A stretch of DNA of 64,000 bases from Pollutiaquabacter sp046052345 (GTDB taxonomy: Bacteria > Bacteroidota > Bacteroidia > AKYH767-A > 2013-40CM-41-45): positions 1 through 64,000 of the forward strand of contig JBJOMN010000022.1 of assembly GCA_046052345.1 (NCBI GenBank), given 5' to 3'. Position numbers and translations under genes: made by a program. Shown piece after piece: positions 33,591 to 41,668 of the stretch. The notes beneath the pieces were generated by a model that saw only the letters and a list, made by a program, of their open reading frames with translations, was not told the DNA's origin and ran no database searches. Position 1 is the stretch's first letter, and each line of letters opens with the position of its first letter.

Positions 33591-35114
33591 TCAGCTTCCT
33601 ACTTCCAGCTTAAGCCGCGTTCCGACCTTCAGCTCGTTCGACTCCAGACGATTGACCTCCTTGATCTTCTCGACCGTAAGGCCCTCATACCTGCGGGCTA
33701 TGCTCGTCAATGTGTCACCGGGCACCACGACATGGTAAATGACTCCTGTCGGGAAGGTGACCGTTTCATCGGGTGCTGTGAGCGATGCCACGGTATCCGC
33801 CTGCTGCGCTTCCGGCTGCACCGGTGCAGAAGGCAGGGGCTTGGAGAGTTGAGCAGATGCGGGGGGCAGATTCTTCTGCGGAACACTCACATACACCTTC
33901 AGGGACTGACCTGCACGGAGGCGCGTGCTGCGAAGATGGTTCCAACGCTTAAGGTCGGAGACGGAGCAACGATAACGGGAAGCGATCGACTGCAGATGTT
34001 CTCCGCTGCGCACACGGTGATATTTGGTGACCTGACGTACCGTGAAATCGTCCTCCGTTGAAAGGGCTGTTGCCTGCCGAAGCTCCGGCTGCATCAATGA
34101 CGCTTCCTGTGCAAGGTAGCTGTTGATGCGGCTGGTGGGCAGACGCAGGACCTGAGGCTGATCGCTTTCAGGGATCAATCCCTTCTTATAGACAGGGTTC
34201 AGATAGGCCAGTACTTCGTACGGTACGTTGATAGCATCCGCAGCAGTCCGCAGCTCAAGACGCCGGTTCACCAGCACGGTATCCACTTCGAAATAGTTGA
34301 CCAGCGGTGGCACTCCCGTCAGGTTATGCTCCGAAGTGTGGTTCATCAGGTAGGTGACGGCGATGAATGCCGGAACATATCCCTTTGTCTCACGCGGCAA
34401 GTAGGGACTGATCTCCCAGAAGGTACGCTTGCCACCGGAGCGTGCAATCGCCCGGTTCACATTACCCGCACCGCAATTGTACGCCGCAATGACCAAAAGC
34501 CAATCGTTGTAGATGGCGTACATATCCTTGAAGTACTGGCAGGCTGCATAGGTCGACTTCACAGGATCCCTGCGGTCGTCCGTGTAGGAGGTCACCTTCA
34601 GGCCGTAAAGCCGTCCGGTGGAAAGCATGAACTGCCAAAGGCCTGTGGCACCGACAGGCGATACCGCCATCGGGTTGAGCGCACTTTCCACGACCGAGAG
34701 GTACTTGAATTCCAAAGGAAGTCCCTGCTGATCGAGGATTTCCTCGTAAAGCGGAAAATAAAGCTGTGCCAGTCCGATGACGCGTTCCGTGAGCGCACGC
34801 TTATGTATGCCGTATAATTCGATGTATTCCTTGACCTGTTCGTTGAATACCAACGGAATCGGAGTCTGGATACGCTCCATGCGCTGGCGGTATACCTCAT
34901 CACTGTATGCAGGAATTTCACGCTCACCGAAAGCGGACGCTGACAGGGAGGAACCGGAAAGGCGCTGGATATAGCTTTGGTTTACCAAACTGTCCAGGGT
35001 GGCGACGATCGGATCATACGTGAGGGTCACCGCTGTCGTATCCGCGCCACGAACCGATGCGCAAGTGAACGCAACAGCGGCGAAAATGATGAAATGGCGA
35101 AAATTGACGATCAT
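33591..35114 (-). CDS. LysM lytic transglycosylase, MltD-like
   Basis: A 507-residue exported peptidoglycan-cutting enzyme. A signal peptide ends at about residue 23. The SLT transglycosylase domain (about 120-260) has the catalytic Glu in SVVESALNPMAVSPVGATG and the usual LWQFM and AYNCGAGNVNRAI segments. Two LysM repeats follow near residues 375-420 (YHRVRSGEHLQSIASRY) and 458-505 (IYHVVVPGDTLTSIARRY), so it binds glycan strands at its C terminus. This arrangement is MltD-like; it could be called murein transglycosylase D. A TACATTTG -7 box is at 35183-35176 on the minus strand. Confidence 0.92.
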   Translation of the reverse strand: MIVNFRHFIIFAAVAFTCASVRGADTTAVTLTYDPIVATLDSLVNQSYIQRLSGSSLSASAFGEREIPAYSDEVYRQRMERIQTPIPLVFNEQVKEYIELYGIHKRALTERVIGLAQLYFPLYEEILDQQGLPLEFKYLSVVESALNPMAVSPVGATGLWQFMLSTGRLYGLKVTSYTDDRRDPVKSTYAACQYFKDMYAIYNDWLLVIAAYNCGAGNVNRAIARSGGKRTFWEISPYLPRETKGYVPAFIAVTYLMNHTSEHNLTGVPPLVNYFEVDTVLVNRRLELRTAADAINVPYEVLAYLNPVYKKGLIPESDQPQVLRLPTSRINSYLAQEASLMQPELRQATALSTEDDFTVRQVTKYHRVRSGEHLQSIASRYRCSVSDLKRWNHLRSTRLRAGQSLKVYVSVPQKNLPPASAQLSKPLPSAPVQPEAQQADTVASLTAPDETVTFPTGVIYHVVVPGDTLTSIARRYEGLTVEKIKEVNRLESNELKVGTRLKLEVGS

Positions 35115-35588
35115 GGCCTCGATTTTAAGCGTAAAAACGCATTTTTTGATGGTTTTAAGCCTCGGAGGAGGGTGGCAAATGTAGGATTTCCACAGAATTA
35201 ATCCTGATCCGGCAATGAAGATGCGAGGAGCGGATTTCCCGAATTGGTCCGAAACGGGGCAAAAGCCCTGTGGCGCCTAAAAAATCCGGAAATATATCGC
35301 CCTCGTGGCGCCTGATTAGTCAAGGCCACAGCAGAAAAACCGCTGTTCATGGCCCAATAAAGGTTACTGACTGAATAAATTCCCTTTTTAGGGGTTCTCC
35401 ATAGTATTTTCTATTCTGTCTACTTGTACCCGACGGTGACCTGACCCCTTCCCGCCGGTTTCTCTCAGCCTCGAACATCAGCATCCTGCAGACTACAGGT
35501 CGTCGATCCGTTACTCCGGAAATCGGCAACTGTCCAATGCATCGGTCCATTCCGCGAAAAATGCAAACCTGCCAACCAACCACCACCA
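35115..35588. promoter_or_regulatory. Non-coding region with the -7 box of the transglycosylase gene
   Basis: On the minus strand, TACATTTG (plus strand CAAATGTA, 35176-35183) matches TAnnTTTG and predicts a leader of about 55 nt. A nonamer GTGGCGCCT occurs twice in direct orientation (near 35271 and 35305). The remaining bases to 35588 contain no convincing gene or RNA structure. Confidence 0.5.
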
Positions 35589-35849
35589 ATGAGCTGCGAG
35601 GAAATCAGCCGCCACCTGAACAAGGTCGCAACCCTTTACCTTAAAGACAATAAGCGAAAAGTCGGATGGATATTCATCGAGAATGATCTTCCCGAAGAAG
35701 AAACGCTTCAAAAAATCTACTTTCTGAGCATTCAGAAAGGACGGAAACTGATTACTGCCCTGGAGACCGGCGACATGAAATTGCTGGAGCCGCACAGCGA
35801 AGTGATTGCTGTCGGGGAAATCGAGCGGATACGCTCTACCAGAGGCTGA
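35589..35849 (+). CDS. Small conserved-looking protein, possible Sm/SH3-like barrel
   Basis: An 86-residue soluble protein that I do not recognise. A short N-terminal helix (SCEEISRHLNKVATLYL) is followed by alternating strands (KRKVGWIFIEND, KIYFLSIQ, VIAVGEIERIRS), which suggests a small beta barrel. The pattern resembles the unrelated-looking 108-residue protein at 56637-56963 in the same window (helix, strand with a G-x-x-I/V, strand with YF, E-P-x-x-D/E-x-I/V-x-I near the end). The ATG at 35589 has no obvious promoter box. It runs convergent to tatA, with only nine bases between the stops. Confidence 0.6.
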   Translation: MSCEEISRHLNKVATLYLKDNKRKVGWIFIENDLPEEETLQKIYFLSIQKGRKLITALETGDMKLLEPHSEVIAVGEIERIRSTRG

Positions 35850-35858
35850 CCGGAAGAA

Positions 35859-36047
35859 TCACTTGGCGTCTCCGCCCTTTTCGTCGGTGCCGTTCTTGGC
35901 ATCCTTGAACTCCCGTACGCCTTTTCCTAGACCGCGCGCCAGATCAGGAATCCGTTTGGCTCCGAAAAAGAGCAGGATGACGACCAGGAGGATGATCACC
36001 TCACCGGTGCCGATTCCGCCTAAGATTCCGAGTAATACCGTGGACAT
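35859..36047 (-). CDS. tatA: Twin-arginine translocase subunit TatA/TatE
   Basis: A 62-residue protein with the complete TatA plan: one membrane helix (residues about 12-28, GTGEVIILLVVILLFFGA), the hinge FGAKRIPDLARGLGKGVREFKDA with the conserved FG and an amphipathic helix, then a charged tail. Bacteroidota TatA proteins are often this short. It is the last gene of a long minus-strand envelope run but has its own TATCTTTG -7 box (36074-36067). tatC is not in the window. Confidence 0.93.
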   Translation of the reverse strand: MSTVLLGILGGIGTGEVIILLVVILLFFGAKRIPDLARGLGKGVREFKDAKNGTDEKGGDAK

Positions 36048-36066
36048 CTGATTGGTTTTGAGACCT

Positions 36067-36074
36067 CAAAGATA
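36067..36074 (-). promoter_or_regulatory. -7 box (TATCTTTG) for tatA
   Basis: The plus strand reads CAAAGATA, 19 bp before the tatA ATG at 36047, so tatA can be transcribed apart from the EnvC-like gene upstream. Confidence 0.6.
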
Positions 36075-36096
36075 GTGTTTTTAACGGGATGGCCGG

Positions 36097-37437
36097 TCAC
36101 CTTGCTGCCAGCCAAGGTTGAGGGTCCATTTTGGTGCTGCCCTTCCAGATTTCCAGATGCACCTCCGGGCGCCCGTCGCCGTCCGGATCCATGATCGTAC
36201 CTATCGGTTGTTTGGTCACCACACGTTCGCCCGCAGCAACCGATACCTGCTGGAGGTTCGAGTAGACCGTGAAATACTCTCCGTGTTGGATCAGCACTGC
36301 ATACTTGTCAAGCACCTTGAAGACACGGATCACCTTGCCTTCGAACACGGCACGCGCACGGACCCCTTTGCCGGTCGTGATATCGACGCCGTTGTTATTC
36401 ACGATAATGTCTTTCCAGGCCGGATGAGGATGCGTACCGAACGTGCCGGTGATGATACCCTGCTCGACCGGCCAGGGCAGACGACCACGGTTACTTTCGA
36501 AGTCCGTGCTCAAACGGATGGACTCCGGCGTATTGGTCAGTACGGAAGGAGTGGAATAACGTTCCGTCTTCGCAGGCACTTTCTTCTCTACACTGGCTGT
36601 AGCCGACGATCCGCTGCGTTTCTTGCCGGCGGCCGTGGCCGCTGCTATCTCCTGACGGATGATCTGCTCGATTCTTATGGAAAGCAGTTTCTCCTCCGAC
36701 TGTTTCTTTTTCAATTCGCCGCGGAGCTTCTTCTCATTGGCGGAAAGATTGCTGATCAGTTTTTCCTGCTGCCGCTTTTCCGCCGCCAGCCGTTGCTTTT
36801 CCTCCTGCTTGCTGGCAAGCAGATTGGACTTCTCCGATTTGACCTCCTGCAATTCGTGGCGTTTTCCGGAAAGTGAGTCTTGCGTGGCCTGGATGAGCTC
36901 TCGCTGCCGCAATCGGTAAGCCGTAAGCTGTTGCAGATACTTCAGTCGCTTATAGGCCTGATGGATGTCCTCCGCGGATAAGATGTAAGACAGTCGGGAA
37001 AATGCACCCTGCCGCTTGTAGGCGTTGACCAGCATGCCTGCGTACTGGGTACGGAGCACTGTCAGCCTGCTGTTCAGGGAATCGATCCTAGACGATACCG
37101 TCCCCAACTCGTTCTCGACCGTCGTGATTTCCGTACTGATCGTATTGATCAGCTCCGATCGGTAATTGATCTTCTTGTTAAGTGTGACCAACCTGTTCAT
37201 CGAGGTGGACTTGTTCTTCCTGGTCTGGTTCAGGAGACGGTTGGTGTAATCGATGTCCTTCTTGAGCTGCTCTTTCTTTTTTTCCAGCTCCTTCTTGGAC
37301 TGGGAAAAAACAGCGGGCGACGAAACAAGAAGCACGATAAAGGTCAACGCCAGGCACACGAAATTCCCGGGGTTCAGGGCGTAAAAAAGGCCCGAATCGC
37401 CTGAAATGGCTTTTTTTTCGTGTCCGCGGTTGCTCAT
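36097..37437 (-). CDS. EnvC-like murein hydrolase activator with degenerate LytM (M23) domain
   Basis: A 446-residue exported protein. After a signal sequence (to about residue 46) comes a long coiled coil (about 47-250, many K/E/L/Q), then a low-complexity linker and a LytM domain (about 320-440). In an active M23 peptidase the metal ligands are His, Asp and His, with a catalytic His in HxH. Here the first motif reads NNNGVDITT (Asn in place of His), and the last reads PEVHLEIWKG (Glu in place of the first His). So the domain most likely binds and activates an amidase, as E. coli EnvC does. It sits between DUF4292 and tatA. Confidence 0.87.
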   Translation of the reverse strand: MSNRGHEKKAISGDSGLFYALNPGNFVCLALTFIVLLVSSPAVFSQSKKELEKKKEQLKKDIDYTNRLLNQTRKNKSTSMNRLVTLNKKINYRSELINTISTEITTVENELGTVSSRIDSLNSRLTVLRTQYAGMLVNAYKRQGAFSRLSYILSAEDIHQAYKRLKYLQQLTAYRLRQRELIQATQDSLSGKRHELQEVKSEKSNLLASKQEEKQRLAAEKRQQEKLISNLSANEKKLRGELKKKQSEEKLLSIRIEQIIRQEIAAATAAGKKRSGSSATASVEKKVPAKTERYSTPSVLTNTPESIRLSTDFESNRGRLPWPVEQGIITGTFGTHPHPAWKDIIVNNNGVDITTGKGVRARAVFEGKVIRVFKVLDKYAVLIQHGEYFTVYSNLQQVSVAAGERVVTKQPIGTIMDPDGDGRPEVHLEIWKGSTKMDPQPWLAAR

Positions 37438-37575
37438 ACTGATTATCGCCTGCCCGTATTAACGGACGAATCATGAACCGGATTTTACGGAAAAGCGTGA
37501 AAAAGGTTGCTTGGAATGGCCTCAGGTGAGGAACGGTAACGTCCCGGGCGTTTCACATACCGGCAAGCTGCCGCC

Positions 37576-38412
37576 TCACTTCTTATCGTACCTCTCCGGA
37601 ATCGTGAACGGTAGCGTTACGGTCTCTTCCGCCGTTACCTTCGAAAAACTCACCTTCATGATGACTGGTGTGGAGGCGAAAAAAGTGACGACCATGTTCT
37701 GGGGAAAAAGCCGGCTGTTTACCGGGAGAAATGCGGAATAAGTCGCCTCGACCCAGCGGTCCAGTTTGTCGTCCGTGACCCGCGACTTTACGATCCGGTA
37801 ATTACCGTCGATCCAGAAATCCTGTATGACCGGGCGGGCGGGATCCTTCTCCTCCATCGCACGACGGATCTGGCGCTTGTTGAGCGTACTCAGGATGGCG
37901 TAGGGTTCCTCTTCATAATAGGAGCGGATCTTTTCGTTGCGCTGGTACATGAAATAATTGCCCAGCAGGACCGCCTGCATCATGTCGAAATCGACCTGCG
38001 TCCGCAACATGTCCGTCAGATACTCGAAACTGCGGACCTTCCATTCCTTGTGGACACGATCAAGCAGCACCAGGCTGTCGCGATTGATGAGCACACGTGC
38101 AGCTTCGATGCCCAACAGCGGCGTAATCGATATCCAGATGACACTGTCCCTGCGCATCCGTATGTTCACATCGAAGGAGCTCGTTTCTCCGGTTTTATCG
38201 GTATAATCCACCTGCGCCTTCGCAGTCAGCCATTCGAATTCGAACTGATGACTCATGACGCTGTCGAACACTTCGGAAGCCAGAGAAGTTTTGGGCTTGG
38301 CAGGCGGAGGTGCGGCTTCCGCTTTTTTGGGAGTACGGCAGGAGCTGCCGACCATCATGGCCAGCAAGAGGAAAGGCAACACGAGTTGCTTCGCACTTAC
38401 GGGTATGAACAT
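37576..38412 (-). CDS. DUF4292 lipoprotein, LolB/LolA-like
   Basis: A 278-residue lipoprotein: signal peptide with SSC lipobox (Cys at about residue 25) and a Pro/Ala-rich linker. The body matches DUF4292, which has the half-barrel lipoprotein-chaperone shape of LolA/LolB: FEWLTAKAQVDYTDK, VNIRMRRDSVIWISITPLLGIEAARVLINRDSLVLLDR, and VTDDKLDRWVEATYSAFLPV. Together with its lipid anchor it is a candidate LolB-type receptor for outer-membrane lipoproteins, although direct activity cannot be inferred from sequence. The ATG at 38412 fits the signal peptide; the frame is open further into the TPR gene. It lies 14 bp after that gene. Confidence 0.85.
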   Translation of the reverse strand: MFIPVSAKQLVLPFLLLAMMVGSSCRTPKKAEAAPPPAKPKTSLASEVFDSVMSHQFEFEWLTAKAQVDYTDKTGETSSFDVNIRMRRDSVIWISITPLLGIEAARVLINRDSLVLLDRVHKEWKVRSFEYLTDMLRTQVDFDMMQAVLLGNYFMYQRNEKIRSYYEEEPYAILSTLNKRQIRRAMEEKDPARPVIQDFWIDGNYRIVKSRVTDDKLDRWVEATYSAFLPVNSRLFPQNMVVTFFASTPVIMKVSFSKVTAEETVTLPFTIPERYDKK

Positions 38413-38426
38413 GGTCGCAGGTCTGC

Positions 38427-40184
38427 TCACTCGATGTATTTCTTCTGAAGGATCTTCTGGTCCAGTTGTTCTGAGGCGCCCTCGCCGGCGGCCTTGGCTT
38501 TTTGCCAGTACTCCATGGCTCCTTCCGGATCCCCTAATTTGTACAGGATGTCTCCGTAGTGTTCCAGCACGACGGCGCTGGAATCGGCTCCGTGCTGCAT
38601 GGCCTTCCCGACCCATGTCTTGGCCTCTTGGAATTTACCCATGACAAACATGATCCAGCCATAGGTGTCCTCGAAGGACGACTGATCGGGTTCAAGCTCG
38701 TTGGAACGACGGGACAACTCCTCCGCCTTGGTAAGGCGGTCGCCACGAAGACTCAGGAAATAGGCGTAATTGTTCATTAAGGTCGCATCCTTGGGATCGA
38801 GAAGAAGGGCATGGTCGTAGCTGTCATCGGACTTGGCAAAATCGCCAAGTTCATGATAGGCCTCGCCCATGGTAGAGTAGAAAGAGGACTCCAGCTGAGG
38901 ATTGTCGACCACCATGTTGACTCCTGATTTCAGCACGGTTACCGCCTCCGCATATCGTTTTGCATGGCTCTTCGCCAGTCCGTTGAAGAAATACACCAAG
39001 GGCTGGTCGGGGAAAAGTAATAGCGCCTCTTCACTGTCCTTGAGCATGGCATCCCAGTCCTGCAGCTGGGAATCGATCAGCAACGACTGGCTGAATACGG
39101 AGTAATCCCGGGATCCCAGTTCGCGGGCCCTGCGGTATTCGGCCCTGGCATCTTCGTATTTCTTATCCAGCGCCAGGAAGTCGGCTCGGGCAGCATGAGG
39201 ACGCGGATCGGCGGGATGGGTGGCGACCAGGATGTTGCTCAGCTCCATCGCCTGCTCCTTGAGCTCCGGATACATTTCGACCAGGGAATAGTACGAACTG
39301 AGGATGGAAATCTTGGTGTCGATATCCAGTTGCGGATTAGCGACTGCCTTCTTGAGTTCAGCGAAGGACTTCTCTTTTTCGCCGGCGGTACGGTAGAAAT
39401 CGGCAAGTGAAAGGCTGATGAACGGATTGTCCGGATCGATTTCCTCGATGCGCTGATAGGTTTTCAGTGCGTTGGCATTGTCGCCGACGGACTGGTAGAG
39501 CTCGGCAAGCATGCCATAGGCCTGCACATCCGTGGAATCGTGCGCGATCAGACGCTTCATCTCCTCGATGGCGCGCTCGGGTTTGTTGACCTGCTGGTAG
39601 ATCCTGCACTTGTTCATCGACACTTCCTGGTCGATCCCGAAACGGGCTTCCAGCCGGTCATAGGTCTTCAGCGCAGCATCAGGATCACCACCGAACACAT
39701 AGGCCTGAGCCAGCTGATGATAGTAATCCTCCTCGTCCGGATGACCGGAGACCATCCGTTCCAATACCTCGGAGGCTTCCTTGAAACGCGAATTGCGCTG
39801 AAGGACCTCCGCATATTGCTGGGCATACCATACATTGTCCGGATCCAGCTTGTAAGCGGACTTGCTGAAAAAAAGCGCATCTGCGTATTTCTTCTGCTGC
39901 ATATAGACGTTCGACAGCTCGAACATGGCGGCAGCATTCTGCGGATCCTTGCGTATTACTTCGGAGAACAACGCGACGGCTTCATTGTGATTGCCCAGGA
40001 TCTTCTCCTTGTTCGCATTGATGAAGGTATGCGTCACATCCGCGCGTTGCACCGGAGTGAGGGCGTCCTTGGAAGAGGATCCCGACTGTACCTTGGTAGC
40101 GCCTCCGCATCCTGCAAGTATCAGCAGCGGAACAACCGGAACGAGCAGGGACCGAAGTCGGAGAAAGGAAAACGCGGAGATCAT
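38427..40184 (-). CDS. TPR-repeat lipoprotein
   Basis: A 585-residue lipoprotein with lipobox LILAGC (Cys at about 26) followed by a dozen or so tetratricopeptide repeats that cover the whole chain (for example NAAAMFELSNVYMQQKKYAD, DNVWYAQQYAEVLQRNSRFK, VQAYGMLAELYQSVGDNANA, SFYSTMGEAYHELGDFAKSD). TPR arrays bind partner proteins; here a periplasmic scaffold is likely. The start codon overlaps the stop of the nucleotidyltransferase gene by four bases (ATGA), and DUF4292 follows 14 bp later, so it is firmly part of the envelope cluster. Confidence 0.9.
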   Translation of the reverse strand: MISAFSFLRLRSLLVPVVPLLILAGCGGATKVQSGSSSKDALTPVQRADVTHTFINANKEKILGNHNEAVALFSEVIRKDPQNAAAMFELSNVYMQQKKYADALFFSKSAYKLDPDNVWYAQQYAEVLQRNSRFKEASEVLERMVSGHPDEEDYYHQLAQAYVFGGDPDAALKTYDRLEARFGIDQEVSMNKCRIYQQVNKPERAIEEMKRLIAHDSTDVQAYGMLAELYQSVGDNANALKTYQRIEEIDPDNPFISLSLADFYRTAGEKEKSFAELKKAVANPQLDIDTKISILSSYYSLVEMYPELKEQAMELSNILVATHPADPRPHAARADFLALDKKYEDARAEYRRARELGSRDYSVFSQSLLIDSQLQDWDAMLKDSEEALLLFPDQPLVYFFNGLAKSHAKRYAEAVTVLKSGVNMVVDNPQLESSFYSTMGEAYHELGDFAKSDDSYDHALLLDPKDATLMNNYAYFLSLRGDRLTKAEELSRRSNELEPDQSSFEDTYGWIMFVMGKFQEAKTWVGKAMQHGADSSAVVLEHYGDILYKLGDPEGAMEYWQKAKAAGEGASEQLDQKILQKKYIE

Positions 40185-41182
40185 TGGTGCGTTGAATAAT
40201 CGCTGAGACTGAGTCGTGAAGCAGTACCGGAATACTCCGCGTGATGCCCGAGCATGGAATTCTGCAGGACGGCGTCATTGATCCTGGTATTTGTCTGCAG
40301 GATGCTGTCTGAAATGACGGAATTGCAGATGCGGGAGCCGGCCCCGACCGATGCGTGCGGACCGATGACACTGTTCACCAGTTCGACATTCTCACCGATG
40401 AAACAGGGAGGTATGATCACGGAGTTGACGGAACGCACAGAGGCCGCAATCAGCTTATCGGAGCGGTGATGCTCGAGAACTCGACGGTTGGTATGTACGG
40501 TCGCATCCTTGTTTCCGCAGTCCAGCCATTCATCGACCTTGCCGGGGACGAATTGCAAGCCCTTTGATTTCATGTTCTCCAGGGCATTGGTGAGCTGGTA
40601 TTCCCCCTTCTCCATGACATCGTTGTCGATAAGGTACTGCAGTTCGCTCCTGAGGTTCTCACCGTCACGGAAATAATAGATGCCGATGATCGCCAGATCG
40701 GATACGAACTCCTGAGGCTTCTCCACGAAATCGGTGATGATGTTCTTATCATCCACTTTCACCACGCCGAACATGCGGGGGTCGTCGATACGGTTGACCC
40801 AGATGACTCCGTCCCTGCTTTCGTCTATGGTGAAGTCGGCTTTGAAAAGCGTGTCCGCAAACGCCACGATCACTTTTCCCGTCAGCGCGGTCTGCGCACA
40901 AAGGATGGCATGTGCGGTCCCCAGCGGCTGCTCCTGATAATGGATGGTGCCCTTGGCGCCGAGACGCGCCGCGATGGCGACGAGCTGACGTTCTACCTCC
41001 TCGCCGAAGTCGCCGATCACATAGGCGATCTCCTCGACTTTCTCTTTGCAGGTACGGGTGATATCTTCAACCAGCCATTCTACGATCGGTTTTCCGGCTA
41101 CCGGAATCAAGGGTTTGGGGACCGTGAGGGTGTGCGGACGCATCCTTTTACCCATTCCGGCCATTGGTACGATTATTCTCAT
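40181..41182 (-). CDS. Sugar-1-phosphate nucleotidyltransferase
   Basis: A 333-residue enzyme of the NTP-transferase family. The N-terminal signature IIVPMAGMGKRMRPHTLTVPKP (G-x-G-x-R type, with PKPLIPVAGKPI next) binds the nucleotide, and VAFADTLF carries a catalytic Asp. From about residue 240 there is a left-handed beta-helix (VNSVIIPPCFIGENVELV, NSVIGPHASVGAGSRICNSVI), as in RmlA-long/GlmU-like enzymes. Substrate is unknown, probably a glucose- or mannose-type sugar phosphate for surface polysaccharide. It overlaps the TPR gene by four bases and follows dut by 25 bp. Confidence 0.92.
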   Translation of the reverse strand: MRIIVPMAGMGKRMRPHTLTVPKPLIPVAGKPIVEWLVEDITRTCKEKVEEIAYVIGDFGEEVERQLVAIAARLGAKGTIHYQEQPLGTAHAILCAQTALTGKVIVAFADTLFKADFTIDESRDGVIWVNRIDDPRMFGVVKVDDKNIITDFVEKPQEFVSDLAIIGIYYFRDGENLRSELQYLIDNDVMEKGEYQLTNALENMKSKGLQFVPGKVDEWLDCGNKDATVHTNRRVLEHHRSDKLIAASVRSVNSVIIPPCFIGENVELVNSVIGPHASVGAGSRICNSVISDSILQTNTRINDAVLQNSMLGHHAEYSGTASRLSLSDYSTHQ

Positions 41183-41207
41183 GCTTTTGAAAAATTATCG
41201 GTAGTGT

Positions 41208-41642
41208 TCACTGTTTACCGGTCGAGCCGAAGCCTCCGGCGCCGCGACGGGTCTCTTCAAGTTCTTCCGCCTGCAGCCACTCCACACGCTCGTGCTTTGC
41301 GACGACAAGTTGGGCGATCCTTTCGCCGTCCTCTACAACGAAATTTTCCGACGAGAGATTGACCAATATCACTTTTATTTCTCCTCGGTAATCGGCATCC
41401 ACTGTTCCGGGCGAATTCAGCACCGTGACACCCTTCTTGGCCGCAAGACCGCTTCGGGGCCTGACTTGCGCCTCGTAACCGACGGGAAGTTCGATGAACA
41501 ATCCGGTAGGCACCAAGGCTCTTTCCAACGGACGCAGCGTCAGCGACTCCGTAAGATGGGCGCGGAGATCCATGCCGGCTGCACCGGCGGTTTCATACGC
41601 GGGCAAGGGATGCCGCGATCGGTTGATGATTTTGACGTTCAT
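41208..41642 (-). CDS. dut: dUTP diphosphatase
   Basis: A 144-residue trimeric dUTPase that hydrolyses dUTP to dUMP and PPi. Conserved motifs are GAAGMDLRA (motif 1), PRSGLAAKKG (motif 2), NSPGTVDADYRGEI (motif 3, with the catalytic Asp), GERIAQLVV (motif 4) and the C-terminal P-loop-like RRGAGGFGSTG (motif 5). The ATG at 41642 gives MNVKIINRSRH, the normal family start; an upstream ATG at 41672 is in frame but too early. It lies 26 bp after the flippase gene. Confidence 0.96.
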   Translation of the reverse strand: MNVKIINRSRHPLPAYETAGAAGMDLRAHLTESLTLRPLERALVPTGLFIELPVGYEAQVRPRSGLAAKKGVTVLNSPGTVDADYRGEIKVILVNLSSENFVVEDGERIAQLVVAKHERVEWLQAEELEETRRGAGGFGSTGKQ

Positions 41643-41668
41643 GCCAGAAGACCGTAAGGAATCAACGG

